Positions 33,787-43,032 of a stretch of 64,000 bases of DNA are shown here, in pieces. The notes beneath the pieces were generated by a model. It was not told where the DNA came from. It saw only the letters and a list, made by a program, of their open reading frames with translations, and searched no databases. A program made the translations under genes and the position numbers. The stretch is from Candidatus Latescibacterota bacterium (GTDB lineage Bacteria > Latescibacterota > UBA2968 > UBA8231), in assembly GCA_022819745.1 (NCBI GenBank), contig JAJEGS010000036.1:62001-126000 (forward strand), in the 5' to 3' direction. How positions within the stretch are numbered: position 1 is the stretch's first letter; every line of letters begins with the position of its first letter.

Positions 33787-33807
33787 GTGATTTACTGTCT
33801 TAAATCA

Positions 33808-33835
33808 TTAATACAGTATAAAAAAGGTTTGTCAA
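33808..33835 (-). promoter_or_regulatory. Candidate promoter for the TolB-like gene
   Basis: Minus strand: perfect TTGACA (33835-33830), 16-base spacer, TATTAA (33813-33808). The dyad AGTGATTTACTG follows at 33797-33786, about where transcription would start. The leader then runs through the 92-bp palindrome before the start codon at 33647. Confidence 0.55.
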
Positions 33836-33846
33836 GCACTTTTGGC

Positions 33847-33883
33847 AAAAAAAGCGGGCGAGGGATAAAGTTCCCTCGCCCGC
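33847..33883 (-). terminator. Intrinsic terminator of the PII gene
   Basis: Minus strand: GCGGGCGAGGG / CCCTCGCCCGC, 11-bp perfect stem, 8-base loop, then seven T. The stem differs from the 16764 terminator by only the terminal base pair. Confidence 0.92.
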
Positions 33884-33925
33884 ATTGGGGTTAGTTGTTG
33901 TTTTTCTAGTTGGTCGTCCCGCCCG

Positions 33926-34264
33926 CTAAATAGCCGCGTCGCCGGTCTCCCCGGTGCGGATGCGCACGACCTCATCGACCGACAGTATGAAAATTTTGCC
34001 ATCGCCGATCTGACCCGTGCGCGCCGCCCCGCACACAGCATCTACGCACTGCTCGGCGAGGTCGTCCTTCACCACCACCTCGACCTTGATTTTGGGCGTA
34101 AAATCGACGACGTACTCGGCACCGCGATAGATCTCCTTGTGGCCCTTCTGGCGGCCAAACCCCTTGACCTCGCTGACTGTTATGCCTTGGATGCCCAACT
34201 TGCTCAGCGCCTCTTTGATCGCGTCCAGCGCATTGGGCCGCACTACGCACATTAGCATTTTCAT
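33926..34264 (-). CDS. glnB: PII family nitrogen regulatory protein, 112 aa
   Basis: Full-length PII: MKMLMCVVRPNALDAIKEAL at the N-terminus, the T-loop with Tyr51 (KEIYRGAEYVVDF), the B-loop AARTGQIGDGKIFIL and the C-terminal RIRTGE. PII trimers sense ATP/ADP and 2-oxoglutarate and regulate ammonium transport and glutamine synthetase; Tyr51 is the uridylylation site in proteobacteria. No amtB or glnA lies in the window, so GlnB versus GlnK cannot be decided. Single-gene unit with its own terminator; divergent from the ABC importer, with 117 bases between. Confidence 0.9.
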   Translation of the reverse strand: MKMLMCVVRPNALDAIKEALSKLGIQGITVSEVKGFGRQKGHKEIYRGAEYVVDFTPKIKVEVVVKDDLAEQCVDAVCGAARTGQIGDGKIFILSVDEVVRIRTGETGDAAI

Positions 34265-34381
34265 ATCGCCATCTCCTCGCGCTTATGTTAGAGCTTCTAA
34301 GGTAGGCTGCCGCATCCTCTGGCGCAATAACTGGGATCGCTTTAGACTTTTAACTTTCCTTTTTCGCTACCCTAGCTCAAT

Positions 34382-36346
34382 ATGATGATTGTGAATGCAG
34401 TGCCGGCTGTCGGCCTGCTCGCGCTTTTAGCTATAGCTGGCCGCGAAAGTCAAGCGGCACCCCCAGCGGCCGAGGGCGATATACCTCGGACAGCGTGGCC
34501 CGAAAGCTGGTTCCACCCGCCGCGCACGGCCTCGGAAGTCGGCTTAACTTCCTTCCATCAGTCGCCCATGCTCGACGAACTCGTGGCTGCTGGCGAGTTG
34601 CCGCCAGTGGAGGAGCGGCTCCCCGACGACCCGATTGTCGTCGAGCCAATCGACGGGATTGGGACCTACGGGGGCACCGCGCGGCTGTTCCTCGCTGGTG
34701 AACAGCTCCTCAACGTGCCCGAGGGGACCCTGCGTCCGGGGCCACAGCTCCAGCTAACCCTGCCCAACTTTGCCGCGCGGGTCGAGTACCACAACGACGC
34801 GCAGACCCTGACGGTCTTCCTCCGGCCAGGTCACAAGTGGTCCGACGGCCACCCGGTGACAGCCGACGACTTTGTCTTTTGGTTCGATCGCGTCCACATG
34901 AACAAAAGCCTCACGCCCGTAGTGTCGCCGCGCTTTAAGGGAGCCCGCATCGAAAAACACAGCCCCCACGTCTTTAGCTATCACTTTCCCCAGCCGATGC
35001 CGCTTTTTGTCAAGCACCTCGCCCACAACAGCTCGCATCTGTCGGCCCCAGCGCACTTTATGCACCGCTATCATCCCGACTTTACCGACGCGGATCAGCT
35101 AGAGCGCGAAGCAGTGGAACTCGGCGTGCAAGACTGGCGCACCTACTTCCAAGCCGTTCTCAACACGCGCGACCTAATGGTCTTTCACAAGCCGGTGCAA
35201 ACCGCTTACGTGGTGGTCAGTAAGACTTCGACGCGCGTCCGCTACCGCCGCAACCCTTACTACCCCAAAGTAGATCCAGCCGGCAATCAACTGCCCTATA
35301 TAGATTACCTCGAAGTCCAGCGAGTTGACAGCCCCGAGATCATGGCAGCTAAAGCGGCCACCGGGCAGGTCGATTTTGCCGGGCGGCAGTTTAAGACCGC
35401 CGACATCCCGCTGTTTAAGCGCTTTGAGCAGGACAACGGCTACGAGACCTACCTCTGGCCTCGTCCCTACGGCTCGGACGTGACCTTCATGATCAATATG
35501 ACCCACCCTGACGAGCGGCTCAGACAGATTTTTCAGGACGTGCGCTTTCGCCGCGCCCTCTCGCTGGCTATCAACCGCGTGGAGATCAACGACATTGCCT
35601 ATTACGGGCAGGGGGTCCCACGCCAGTTGACGGTCGTATCTTCGAGCCGCTACTTTGAGCCTTCCTTTGCCACCGCTTGGGCCGAGCACGATCCGCAACG
35701 CGCCCGCGCCCTGCTCGACGAGATGGGGCTGATTGACCGCAACGGCGATGGCCGGCGCGACCATCCCGATGGCCGACCGCTCGAAATCACGCTGGAGTAC
35801 ACGATCGGGGAGACGCCGAAGCAAGTCACGGTGGACTTGGCGACCGCTCACTGGCGCGAAGTGGGGCTGCACATCAACCGCAAGCAAATAAGCGGCGCAC
35901 TGCAAGGCATCCGCACCCGAGGCGGGGTTATGGACATGAGCATCTGGCACGCCGATCGCAACGCCGACATCCTCTTTCCCATCGAGCCTTTTTGGTACGT
36001 GCCCATGCACGTGGGGCAGGAGGTGACCCAGTGGCCGGAGTGGTCGCGGTGGTACCGCTCGGACGGAGCGCGCGGCTGGATGCCGCCCGACAAGGTCCGG
36101 GACCTAATCGCTTGGTGGGAGGTGCTCCGCCGTACATCAGACCTCCAAGAGCGCATCGCCATGGGCAAGAAAATTCTCCAGAGCCAAGCCGAAAACCTGT
36201 GGGCACTCGGCGTCATCGGCCTAGGGCCACATCCCGTCATCGTTAGCAACCGGCTGCGCAATGTCCCTCGCCAAGGCTATTGGGGATGGGACTCGCGCTG
36301 GTCTTGGCCCTACTATCCAGAGACTTGGTATCTGCAACAAGACTGA
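34382..36346 (+). CDS. ABC transporter substrate-binding protein, family 5 (peptide/nickel type), 654 aa
   Basis: N-terminal signal sequence (MMIVNAVPAVGLLALLAIAG) with no lipobox. The SBP_bac_5 fold is recognised at LRPGHKWSDGHPVTADDFVFW, the family's KFSDGxPVTAxDVxFS motif, and by the paired VRYRRNPYY/PKVDPAGNQLPYID and VRFRRALSLAINR segments. It should capture a peptide, opine or similar oligomer in the periplasm and pass it to the permeases 3 bases downstream. At 654 residues it is longer than DppA (~535). Ligand unknown. Confidence 0.88.
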   Translation: MMIVNAVPAVGLLALLAIAGRESQAAPPAAEGDIPRTAWPESWFHPPRTASEVGLTSFHQSPMLDELVAAGELPPVEERLPDDPIVVEPIDGIGTYGGTARLFLAGEQLLNVPEGTLRPGPQLQLTLPNFAARVEYHNDAQTLTVFLRPGHKWSDGHPVTADDFVFWFDRVHMNKSLTPVVSPRFKGARIEKHSPHVFSYHFPQPMPLFVKHLAHNSSHLSAPAHFMHRYHPDFTDADQLEREAVELGVQDWRTYFQAVLNTRDLMVFHKPVQTAYVVVSKTSTRVRYRRNPYYPKVDPAGNQLPYIDYLEVQRVDSPEIMAAKAATGQVDFAGRQFKTADIPLFKRFEQDNGYETYLWPRPYGSDVTFMINMTHPDERLRQIFQDVRFRRALSLAINRVEINDIAYYGQGVPRQLTVVSSSRYFEPSFATAWAEHDPQRARALLDEMGLIDRNGDGRRDHPDGRPLEITLEYTIGETPKQVTVDLATAHWREVGLHINRKQISGALQGIRTRGGVMDMSIWHADRNADILFPIEPFWYVPMHVGQEVTQWPEWSRWYRSDGARGWMPPDKVRDLIAWWEVLRRTSDLQERIAMGKKILQSQAENLWALGVIGLGPHPVIVSNRLRNVPRQGYWGWDSRWSWPYYPETWYLQQD

Positions 36347-36349
36347 GCC

Positions 36350-37333
36350 ATGATTAACTATATCATCCGTCGCGTCCTAATTATGATCCCCACCCTGCTG
36401 GCCGTTTCGGTGCTGGTATTTGTCGTCATCCAGTTGCCGCCCGGGGACATCATCACGTCGCGCCTGCAAGAGCTACAGGCCGAGGGCCAAGACATCTCCG
36501 AGGAACAAATCGCCGCCCTGCGCGCCCGCTACCACCTCGACGATCCGATGGTTATCCAATACTTCAAGTGGATGGGCGGCTTCCTCCGAGGCGACATGGG
36601 CTATTCGGTGATGTACGGCCAGTCGGTCAACAACCTGATCTGGGAGCGGCTTGGCTACACCTTGCTGATTACCTCGACCGCGACCTTGTTGACTTGGCTG
36701 GTCGCCTTTCCGGTGGGCATCTATTCGGCCCTGCGCCAGTACTCGGTGCTCGACTACACAGCGACCCTCGCGGCCTTCGTCGGTCTGGCGACGCCCAACT
36801 TCCTGCTGGCGCTGGTTTTGATGTATTTGGGATACGAGTGGTTTGGAATCGCCGTGGGCGGGCTGTTTTCCCCCGAGTACGCGAGTGCGCCGTGGAGCTT
36901 GGCCAAGTTCGGCGATTTGCTCGGGCATCTGTGGATCCCGGCCGTGGTCGTCGGCACGGCCGGCATGGCCGGGCTGATGCGGATCATGCGCGCCAATCTC
37001 CTCGACGAGCTAGGCAAGCCCTACGTGACCACGGCACTGGCCAAGGGCCTTGGTCCGGTCCGCTTGGTGATTAAGTACCCATTGCGGATTGCCATCAATC
37101 CCTTTATCAGCACGGTCGGCTGGATGCTGCCGCACCTGATCTCCGGCTCGGCCATCACTAGCGTAGTGTTGAGCCTGCCGACGACTGGCCCCTTGCTGCT
37201 CGACTCCCTCCGCAACCAAGACATGTATTTGGCGGGCAGTTTCCTGCTCATGCTCAGCGTTCTGACGATAATAGGTACCCTGCTGTCGGACATTCTCTTG
37301 GCCATTGCCGACCCGCGCATCCGCTATGAGTGA
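36350..37333 (+). CDS. ABC transporter permease, DppB/OppB type, 327 aa
   Basis: Starts with the family hallmark YIIRRVLIMIPTLLAVSVLVFV followed by an extracytoplasmic loop, and contains the EAA loop near AGLMRIMRANLLDELGKPYVTTALAKGL. Six hydrophobic helices can be seen. It is three bases after the binding-protein gene and overlaps the next permease by 8 bases, so it belongs to one operon with them. Confidence 0.92.
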   Translation: MINYIIRRVLIMIPTLLAVSVLVFVVIQLPPGDIITSRLQELQAEGQDISEEQIAALRARYHLDDPMVIQYFKWMGGFLRGDMGYSVMYGQSVNNLIWERLGYTLLITSTATLLTWLVAFPVGIYSALRQYSVLDYTATLAAFVGLATPNFLLALVLMYLGYEWFGIAVGGLFSPEYASAPWSLAKFGDLLGHLWIPAVVVGTAGMAGLMRIMRANLLDELGKPYVTTALAKGLGPVRLVIKYPLRIAINPFISTVGWMLPHLISGSAITSVVLSLPTTGPLLLDSLRNQDMYLAGSFLLMLSVLTIIGTLLSDILLAIADPRIRYE

Positions 37334-38432
37334 AGACCGCCCCACAACCCAACTAGCCGACGCCTCGCAGTGGCGTCTGATGTGGATGCGCTTCCGCCGC
37401 CATCGGCTGGCTCTGGCCGGCAGCGCGGTGCTGGTTGCGCTCTACGGCCTCGCGGTTTTGTGCGAATTTGTCTCGCCTTACCAGCCCGATCAGCGCCACG
37501 CGCAATACGTCCTCTGCCCGCCGCAGTCGATTCGCTTCTTCGACGGCGAGGGGCGCTTCCACTGGCGGCCCTTTGTCCACGGCGTGCGGCAAGACACAGC
37601 CGCTGGCCCGTGGCAGCGCGAATATCTCGTCGATACTGAGGCCGTGTATCCGATCCGCTTTTTCGCGCGCGGCCCGGCCTACGAGTTTTGGGGGCTTTTC
37701 AACGCGGACTTGCACCTGTTCAGCGCGGGCAGCGGGCCGTTGTTTCTCTTTGGCACCGACGACTTGGGCCGCGATCTGTTCAGCCGAATCATACATGGGG
37801 CGCGCATTTCGCTCACCATTGGGCTAATCGGCGTGGCTCTGACCTTCCTCATCGGCATCCTGCTTGGGGGAGTAGCGGGTTATTACAGCGGCTGGGTCGA
37901 TGTGGTAGTGCAGCGGATGATCGAGGTCCTGATGGCCGTGCCGCAGCTACCGCTGTGGATGGCGTTGAGCGCGGCGCTGCCAGCGCACTGGCCGCCGCTG
38001 CATATTTACTTCGGCGTCACCATCATCCTTTCGCTGATGGGCTGGACCGGGTTGGCGCGGGTGGTGCGCGGCCGCTTTCTGTCGCTGCGCGACGAGGATT
38101 TCGTGGTCGCCGCCCGCCTATCGGGCACCCACGAGTTGAAGATCATTTTCAAACACCTACTGCCGTCGTTCCTCAGCCACGTGATCACCTCGGCCACTCT
38201 AGCGGTGCCGGGCATGATTCTCGGCGAGACCGCGCTGAGTTTTTTGGGGATTGGGCTGCGGGCACCCGTGGTTAGCTGGGGGGTGCTGCTGCAAAAGGCG
38301 CAGAACTTTCAGGCCGTGGCCATGGCACCGTGGCTGTTGCTGCCGGGGCTTTTCGTGGTCATCGCGGTCTTAGCTTTCAACTTGGTCGGCGATGGGATGC
38401 GCGACGCGGCCGATCCGTATGCGAGCCATTAG
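37326..38432 (+). CDS. ABC transporter permease, DppC/OppC type, 368 aa
   Basis: The start at 37326 overlaps the previous gene by 8 bases and gives MSEDRPTTQ; an upstream ATG at 37305 lies deeper in the preceding gene and is not favoured. First helix HRLALAGSAVLVALYGLAVL, then a ~100-residue extracytoplasmic insert, then FGTDDLGRDLFSRIIHGAR and the EAA loop (DEDFVVAARLSGTHELKIIF). The large insert resembles the longer OppC/YejE-like permeases. Partner of the 36350 permease. Confidence 0.92.
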   Translation: MSEDRPTTQLADASQWRLMWMRFRRHRLALAGSAVLVALYGLAVLCEFVSPYQPDQRHAQYVLCPPQSIRFFDGEGRFHWRPFVHGVRQDTAAGPWQREYLVDTEAVYPIRFFARGPAYEFWGLFNADLHLFSAGSGPLFLFGTDDLGRDLFSRIIHGARISLTIGLIGVALTFLIGILLGGVAGYYSGWVDVVVQRMIEVLMAVPQLPLWMALSAALPAHWPPLHIYFGVTIILSLMGWTGLARVVRGRFLSLRDEDFVVAARLSGTHELKIIFKHLLPSFLSHVITSATLAVPGMILGETALSFLGIGLRAPVVSWGVLLQKAQNFQAVAMAPWLLLPGLFVVIAVLAFNLVGDGMRDAADPYASH

Positions 38433-38519
38433 TTGCCTTTTGGCGCGTCGAGAAAACTCCGGCCCAACGAATCCTCGTAGCCATTTTCTTGGTGGTTATT
38501 TGTGGTGTATATTAGGTGT

Positions 38520-38723
38520 ATGTCCCGCACCAACGTAAATATCGACGATCAGGCGTGCGCAGAGGTAATGCGCCGCTATCGGCTGACGACCAAGAGGGAG
38601 GCGATCAACTTCGCGCTACGCTCACTCGCGGCCGAGCCCCTGTCCATTGACGAGGCTCGTCAGCTTCGCGGGTCGGGTTGGGAAGGCGATCTCGACGCGC
38701 TGCGCTCTAGTCGGACGACGTGA
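38520..38723 (+). CDS. VapB-type ribbon-helix-helix antitoxin, 67 aa
   Basis: Start at the ATG at 38520 gives [20 protein letters not shown], the RHH DNA-binding strand and helix of the VapB (DUF2191) family, followed by [23 protein letters not shown] box at 38508-38513 ends 6 bases before the ATG, so a leaderless transcript is possible; no Shine-Dalgarno is seen. It overlaps the PIN toxin gene by 4 bases (GTGA). The pair sits between two genes of the peptide-importer operon. Confidence 0.85.
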   Translation: MSRTNVNIDDQACAEVMRRYRLTTKREAINFALRSLAAEPLSIDEARQLRGSGWEGDLDALRSSRTT

Positions 38724-39106
38724 TTCTGATCGACACTTCAGCTTGGGTCGAATTTCTGCGCGACACCGACTCCGCAGTCTGCATCCGCGTCGACGTCCTA
38801 TTGGCGCACGAGATTGCCATCTGTGATGCCGTGCGGATGGAGGTCTGCGCCGGTGCGCGGGACGAATCTCATCTGCAAAGTCTACGCCGACTGCTCGCAC
38901 GAGCAGTCACCATCCCGACGCTGCCGACGGACTACGATGATGCCGCAACTCTCTACCGCCGTTGTCGGCAGGAAGGGGAAACCGTGCGCAAACTAATTGA
39001 CTGTCTCATCTCCTCTGTAGCCATACGCGCGGGTATTCCCATTCTGCACAACGATTCCGACTTCAACGCGATCGCACGCCATACGGAGTTGCAGATCGAC
39101 GTGTGA
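38720..39106 (+). CDS. VapC-type PIN-domain ribonuclease toxin, 128 aa
   Basis: GTG start inside the antitoxin stop. PIN motifs: [14 protein letters not shown] (first Asp), AVRMEVCAG (Glu), [11 protein letters not shown] (Asp) and [10 protein letters not shown] (last Asp), the full set of acidic residues for metal-dependent RNA cleavage. Length is normal for VapC. Known VapC toxins cut tRNA or the 23S sarcin-ricin loop; the target here is unknown. Confidence 0.9.
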   Translation: MILIDTSAWVEFLRDTDSAVCIRVDVLLAHEIAICDAVRMEVCAGARDESHLQSLRRLLARAVTIPTLPTDYDDAATLYRRCRQEGETVRKLIDCLISSVAIRAGIPILHNDSDFNAIARHTELQIDV

Positions 39107-39180
39107 TATGGGTTGCAGTTCACGAGTCTCTGCTTGACCTTAGAAGCACAACTCACGAGTTAGGAAAGAAGTAACCACTT

Positions 39181-40188
39181 ATGACCGCTCCCCTACTCGA
39201 CGTCCACGACCTGAGCGTGCGCATCACTCGCGACGAAGGCGTGGTGCGGCCGCTCAACGGCGTCAGCTTCCGCATCAACACTGGCCAAGCCGTGGGCATC
39301 GTCGGCGAAAGCGGCTGCGGCAAAACCATGACCTCCAACGCCCTGCTGCAGATTTTGCCGCCAGCAGCCGAGATTACCAGCGGCCACATCCGCTACCGCC
39401 GCAAGCTGGACGAGCGCGAGATTGACCTCGCCGCGCTCGAAGCGCACAGCGACGAGATGCATCAGATCCGAGGCGGCGACATCTCCATGATCTTCCAAGA
39501 GCCAATGACCGCGTTCTCGCCGGTGCACACTATTGGCAACCAAATCGCCGAGATGATCCAACTCCACGACTCGCTATCCTCAGAGGCAACGCGGCAGCGC
39601 GTCGTCGAGCTGTTGCACCTAGTCGGCATCCCCGATCCGCAGGACCGCGCCGACGACTACCCCTTCCAGCTTTCGGGCGGAATGCGCCAGCGGGCAATGA
39701 TTGCCATGGCGCTGGCGAGCAATCCGCGGCTCCTAATCGCCGACGAGCCAACCACAGCGCTCGACGTGACCGTCCAAGCGCGGGTACTCAAGCTAATCCA
39801 GCGGCTTCAGCGCGAGCTAGGACTGGCGCTCATGCTAATCACTCACGATCTAGGCGTGATCGCGCACACGGTCGAATACGTCTATGTGATGTACATGGGA
39901 CGGATTGTCGAAGAGGGACCGGTAGCCGCAATTTTCGACAGCCCGGCGCATCCTTATACCGCAGCCCTGTTGCAATCCATCCCCAGCCTGACGGGCAAAC
40001 GCCGGCACATCGAGCCGATTGAGGGCAGCGTCCCCAGCGCGTACGCCCTGCCCGAGGGATGCCCCTTCCACACCCGCTGCACGCAAAAGGTCGGCCCCAT
40101 TTGCGAGCAGCAAATGCCCGCGTCCGCAGAAGTGGGGCCACATCACCGCGCCCGTTGTTTCATCCACACCGAAGAAGGAGGGGACTAG
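39181..40188 (+). CDS. Peptide ABC transporter ATP-binding protein, DppD/OppD type, 335 aa
   Basis: Walker A GESGCGKT, signature [19 protein letters not shown], Walker [13 protein letters not shown], switch His in LITHDLGV, and the C-terminal oligopeptide extension ([12 protein letters not shown] ... CPFHTRC). It continues the operon of the 34382-38432 genes after the VapBC insertion and is followed by its partner ATPase after 4 bases. Confidence 0.93.
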   Translation: MTAPLLDVHDLSVRITRDEGVVRPLNGVSFRINTGQAVGIVGESGCGKTMTSNALLQILPPAAEITSGHIRYRRKLDEREIDLAALEAHSDEMHQIRGGDISMIFQEPMTAFSPVHTIGNQIAEMIQLHDSLSSEATRQRVVELLHLVGIPDPQDRADDYPFQLSGGMRQRAMIAMALASNPRLLIADEPTTALDVTVQARVLKLIQRLQRELGLALMLITHDLGVIAHTVEYVYVMYMGRIVEEGPVAAIFDSPAHPYTAALLQSIPSLTGKRRHIEPIEGSVPSAYALPEGCPFHTRCTQKVGPICEQQMPASAEVGPHHRARCFIHTEEGGD

Positions 40189-40192
40189 CCCA

Positions 40193-41206
40193 ATGTCCAA
40201 CAGGGCTACAGACGCCCTCCTGCAAGTACGAGGGTTAAAAAAGCACTTTCCCGTGCACCGGGGGCTTTTACAGCGACAAACGGGTTGGGTAAAGGCCGTG
40301 GATGGTGTGAGCTTCTCGCTCGCCCAAGGCAAAATTTTGGGGCTGGTCGGCGAGAGCGGGTGCGGCAAGACCACCACCGGGCGGATGATTCTCCGCGCCC
40401 TAGACCCAACCGCCGGGGAGATCCTCTTTCGGCAACAGGACGGGCAGGTCGTCGATATGGCCCAACTCGGCCGCCGCGAAGTCGTCCAAGCGCGCCGGCA
40501 GATGCAGATGATCTTCCAAGACCCGTACTCGTCCCTAAATCCGCGGATGCCCGTGCGCGATCTAATCGCCGAGCCGCTCCGGTCTTATGGCTGGTCGGCG
40601 CGCGACAGCCACACGCGCGTAGGTGAACTGATGGAGCGCGTGGGACTCGACCCCAGATACGCGCGCCGCTATCCGCACGCCTTCTCCGGCGGCCAGCGGC
40701 AGCGCATCGGCATTGCCCGCGCCCTGGCCTTGAGCCCGTCGCTCATCGTCGCCGACGAGCCAGTCTCCGCGCTCGACGTCAGCGTGCAAGCACAGATTCT
40801 CAACTTGCTCCGCCAATTGCAGACCGACCTCGACCTCACCTTGCTCTTTATCGCCCACGACTTGAGCGTGGTGCGCTATCTCTGCGACGAAGTGGCCGTC
40901 ATGTACCAAGGCCGAATCGTCGAACAGGCCGCAACCGAAACCCTCTTTACCCAACCGCAGCATCCCTATACGGCCATGTTGCTAGAGGCCGCACCCGCAC
41001 CCGACCCCCACGTCTCGTGGATGGAAGAAGACGAAGACGCCAGCGAGTCTGGCGAACCAACGCCGACCGACGACCAAGGATGCGCGTTCGCGCCGCGCTG
41101 CCGCTACCAAAGCGACCTGTGCAGCCAGCAAATGCCCGCGCTGGAAGGCGAGTCGCACCTAGCCGCCTGCCACCACAAAGACGAGTTGGAACTGCACGGC
41201 GTGTAG
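40193..41206 (+). CDS. Peptide ABC transporter ATP-binding protein, DppF/OppF type, 337 aa
   Basis: The frame is open from 40019 but the real start is the ATG at 40193: it is 4 bases after the DppD stop and follows GAAGGAGGGGA. Motifs: LKKHFPVHRGLL (typical DppF N-terminus), [43 protein letters not shown], and HPYTAMLLEAAP with CRYQSDLC at the C-terminus. Completes the importer. Convergent with the PhyH gene, with only 6 bases between stops and no visible terminator. Confidence 0.93.
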   Translation: MSNRATDALLQVRGLKKHFPVHRGLLQRQTGWVKAVDGVSFSLAQGKILGLVGESGCGKTTTGRMILRALDPTAGEILFRQQDGQVVDMAQLGRREVVQARRQMQMIFQDPYSSLNPRMPVRDLIAEPLRSYGWSARDSHTRVGELMERVGLDPRYARRYPHAFSGGQRQRIGIARALALSPSLIVADEPVSALDVSVQAQILNLLRQLQTDLDLTLLFIAHDLSVVRYLCDEVAVMYQGRIVEQAATETLFTQPQHPYTAMLLEAAPAPDPHVSWMEEDEDASESGEPTPTDDQGCAFAPRCRYQSDLCSQQMPALEGESHLAACHHKDELELHGV

Positions 41207-41212
41207 TATTCT

Positions 41213-42025
41213 TTATTTGGCTGCGTAATACGGTTCCGCGTCAAATCCCGGATACCGCGTCGCCATCCCCGCGATAAAATCTTCCGTCCACAGCGCGTCG
41301 CCCGGCGGCGGGAAGCCCAGCAGTTCGCGCTGGCGCGGGGTGGCTTCGGCCATGAAGCGGTTCATGGCTGCACCTTGGGCACCGCTTTTATACGTGAAGG
41401 TGCGACCGCCATCCCAAGGGCGGTCCTTGCGGGTGAAGCCCACCCACATGACCGGGCGGTGTCCCGCTGGCGCAGTGAAATCCGAGGCAGCGTGGCGAGT
41501 GAAGACGCTGTAGAGGCACACCGAGCCGCCGGATACGATCATCGGCACGGCTTCCGCGTCTGAGCGGCCCTTGGGCACCATGCGGATCGGGGCCATCCCT
41601 TCCTCGACGTCGTCGAAGCAGTAGAAACACACCAAATTCATAAAGTCGTCTGGCTCGATGATTGGCCCCAGTGTGTTGTTGCCGTAGTCGATGTGGAAAT
41701 TGGTTCCGTATTCCTCGCCGGCGTATTTCATGCCTAGGTGGCCCTCGCAGAGCCGAATCTCGCGCGTGCCTAAGACCCGCTCAGCCGCGTCAGTCAGATC
41801 GGGATGGACGGTGACGTGATTGAGACCGGAGTGGTCCCAAGGGAAGAGTCTTTGCTGAGGGGTATCGTTGCGGCGGTCGTTGGCTAGGTATTGGTCGTAG
41901 GGCGGGGCAAAATGAGTGAAGAAGCCGTCGAGCGCGGCTTGCTGTTCGTCTTTAGTAAGGAAGTTTTCGACGATCAGAAAGCCCTGTTCTTTGTACGTAG
42001 CAAGTTGGGCGTCGGTGATGTGCAT
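41213..42025 (-). CDS. Phytanoyl-CoA dioxygenase (PhyH) family protein, 270 aa
   Basis: Fe(II)/2-oxoglutarate oxygenase fold. The start LATYKEQGFLIVENFLTKDE is the PhyH N-terminus; FHIDYGNNT supplies the His-x-Asp iron pair, and the distal His is probably in VFTRHAASDF with the nearby 2-oxoglutarate Arg in GHRPVMWVGFTRKD. The family hydroxylates diverse small molecules, so no substrate is named. It follows the aldolase gene by 3 bases on the same strand, suggesting joint transcription. Confidence 0.87.
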   Translation of the reverse strand: MHITDAQLATYKEQGFLIVENFLTKDEQQAALDGFFTHFAPPYDQYLANDRRNDTPQQRLFPWDHSGLNHVTVHPDLTDAAERVLGTREIRLCEGHLGMKYAGEEYGTNFHIDYGNNTLGPIIEPDDFMNLVCFYCFDDVEEGMAPIRMVPKGRSDAEAVPMIVSGGSVCLYSVFTRHAASDFTAPAGHRPVMWVGFTRKDRPWDGGRTFTYKSGAQGAAMNRFMAEATPRQRELLGFPPPGDALWTEDFIAGMATRYPGFDAEPYYAAK

Positions 42026-42028
42026 TTG

Positions 42029-42943
42029 CTATTGCTTGTCGGCGTAGATCCCCACAATGCGCTGCAACAGGTCCAGGGCCTGCCCGCGCTCGCGCTGGAA
42101 GGCGTTGCGGCCGATGATGGAGCCAAAGCCGCCGCCATCGCGGATGCCGGTAATTTCCTCGATAATTTCCTCTTCGCCCTTGGCTGGGCCGCCAGAAAAG
42201 ATCACCACGCGCCGCCTGTTGAACGCCGATTGCACCACATGACTCACGCACTCGGCCAAGGTGCCAGCCGGCACATCCGCATACGCCTTGCGGGCCTCGT
42301 CCTGCTCAATGTGAGCCGTAGGCGGTTTGACCTTGATAACATGGGCCCCTAGCTGGGCGGCAATTTGAGCGGCGTACGCAGTGACGTCGAGCGCGGTCTC
42401 TCCGTCCTTGCTCAAGTCCGTGCCGCGCGGATAAGACCAGACCACCACGATCAAACCATGCCGCTTGGCCTCTTCGGCCAAGGCTTGCAGCTTCTCGTAC
42501 ATCTCCTGACGCAGGGCCGAACCCGGATAGACCGTGTAGCCGATGCCGACACAACCCAAGCGCAGGGCAGCGGCAATGGAGCCGGTGAGCGACTGAGTGG
42601 GGTCTGCGTCGGAGTGGAGGTTTTCGCGGTTGTTGAGCTTGAGGATCAGCGGCAGATCGCCGGCGTAATCGCGCGCACCCGCTTCGAGAAACCCGAGCGG
42701 AGCGGCGTATGCACTGAGACCAGCATCAATAGCCAACTCAAAGTGATAGCGCGGATCATACGCGGGTGGGTTGGGAGCGAAGCTGCGCCCAGGGCCGTGC
42801 TCAACGCCCTGATCTACGGGCAGAATGACCAGCTTGCCCGTGCCGCCGAGCGCGCCGTGGTTGAGCAGACGCGCCAAGTTGGTCAAGGTGCCGGGATTGT
42901 CGCTGCCATACCAGCTTAGAATTTCGCGGATGCGCTCTTGCAT
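42029..42943 (-). CDS. fbaB: Class I fructose-bisphosphate aldolase (FbaB/DhnA type), 304 aa
   Basis: The start at 42943 (MQERIREILSWYG) has GAGAGG 7 bases upstream; the longer frame to 43030 would run into the tRNA terminator. Motifs of the archaeal-type class I aldolase: LVILPVDQGVEHGPGRSF, YPRG, the Schiff-base Lys in AHVIKVKPP, IFSGGPAKG, and GGGFGSIIGRNAFQR for phosphate binding. It cleaves fructose-1,6-bisphosphate (glycolysis/gluconeogenesis) in the cytoplasm. Related enzymes of aromatic biosynthesis (ADH synthase, LsrF) share the fold, but the DQG and GGPAKG motifs favour FBA. Confidence 0.85.
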   Translation of the reverse strand: MQERIREILSWYGSDNPGTLTNLARLLNHGALGGTGKLVILPVDQGVEHGPGRSFAPNPPAYDPRYHFELAIDAGLSAYAAPLGFLEAGARDYAGDLPLILKLNNRENLHSDADPTQSLTGSIAAALRLGCVGIGYTVYPGSALRQEMYEKLQALAEEAKRHGLIVVVWSYPRGTDLSKDGETALDVTAYAAQIAAQLGAHVIKVKPPTAHIEQDEARKAYADVPAGTLAECVSHVVQSAFNRRRVVIFSGGPAKGEEEIIEEITGIRDGGGFGSIIGRNAFQRERGQALDLLQRIVGIYADKQ

Positions 42944-42979
42944 TTTGTACCTCTCTCGCATGTGGGAATAGAGAATTGA

Positions 42980-43025
42980 CAAAAAGAAAAGCTCCTCAAT
43001 CGCGCAAAGCGCGCTAAAGGAGCTT
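42980..43025 (-). terminator. Terminator after tRNA-Asp
   Basis: Minus strand: AAGCTCCT / AGGAGCTT outer stem with an inner GCGC-TTT-GCGC hairpin, followed by TTCTTTTT. It lies directly after the tRNA 3' end and upstream of the aldolase start. Confidence 0.8.
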
Positions 43026-43032
43026 AACAAAA

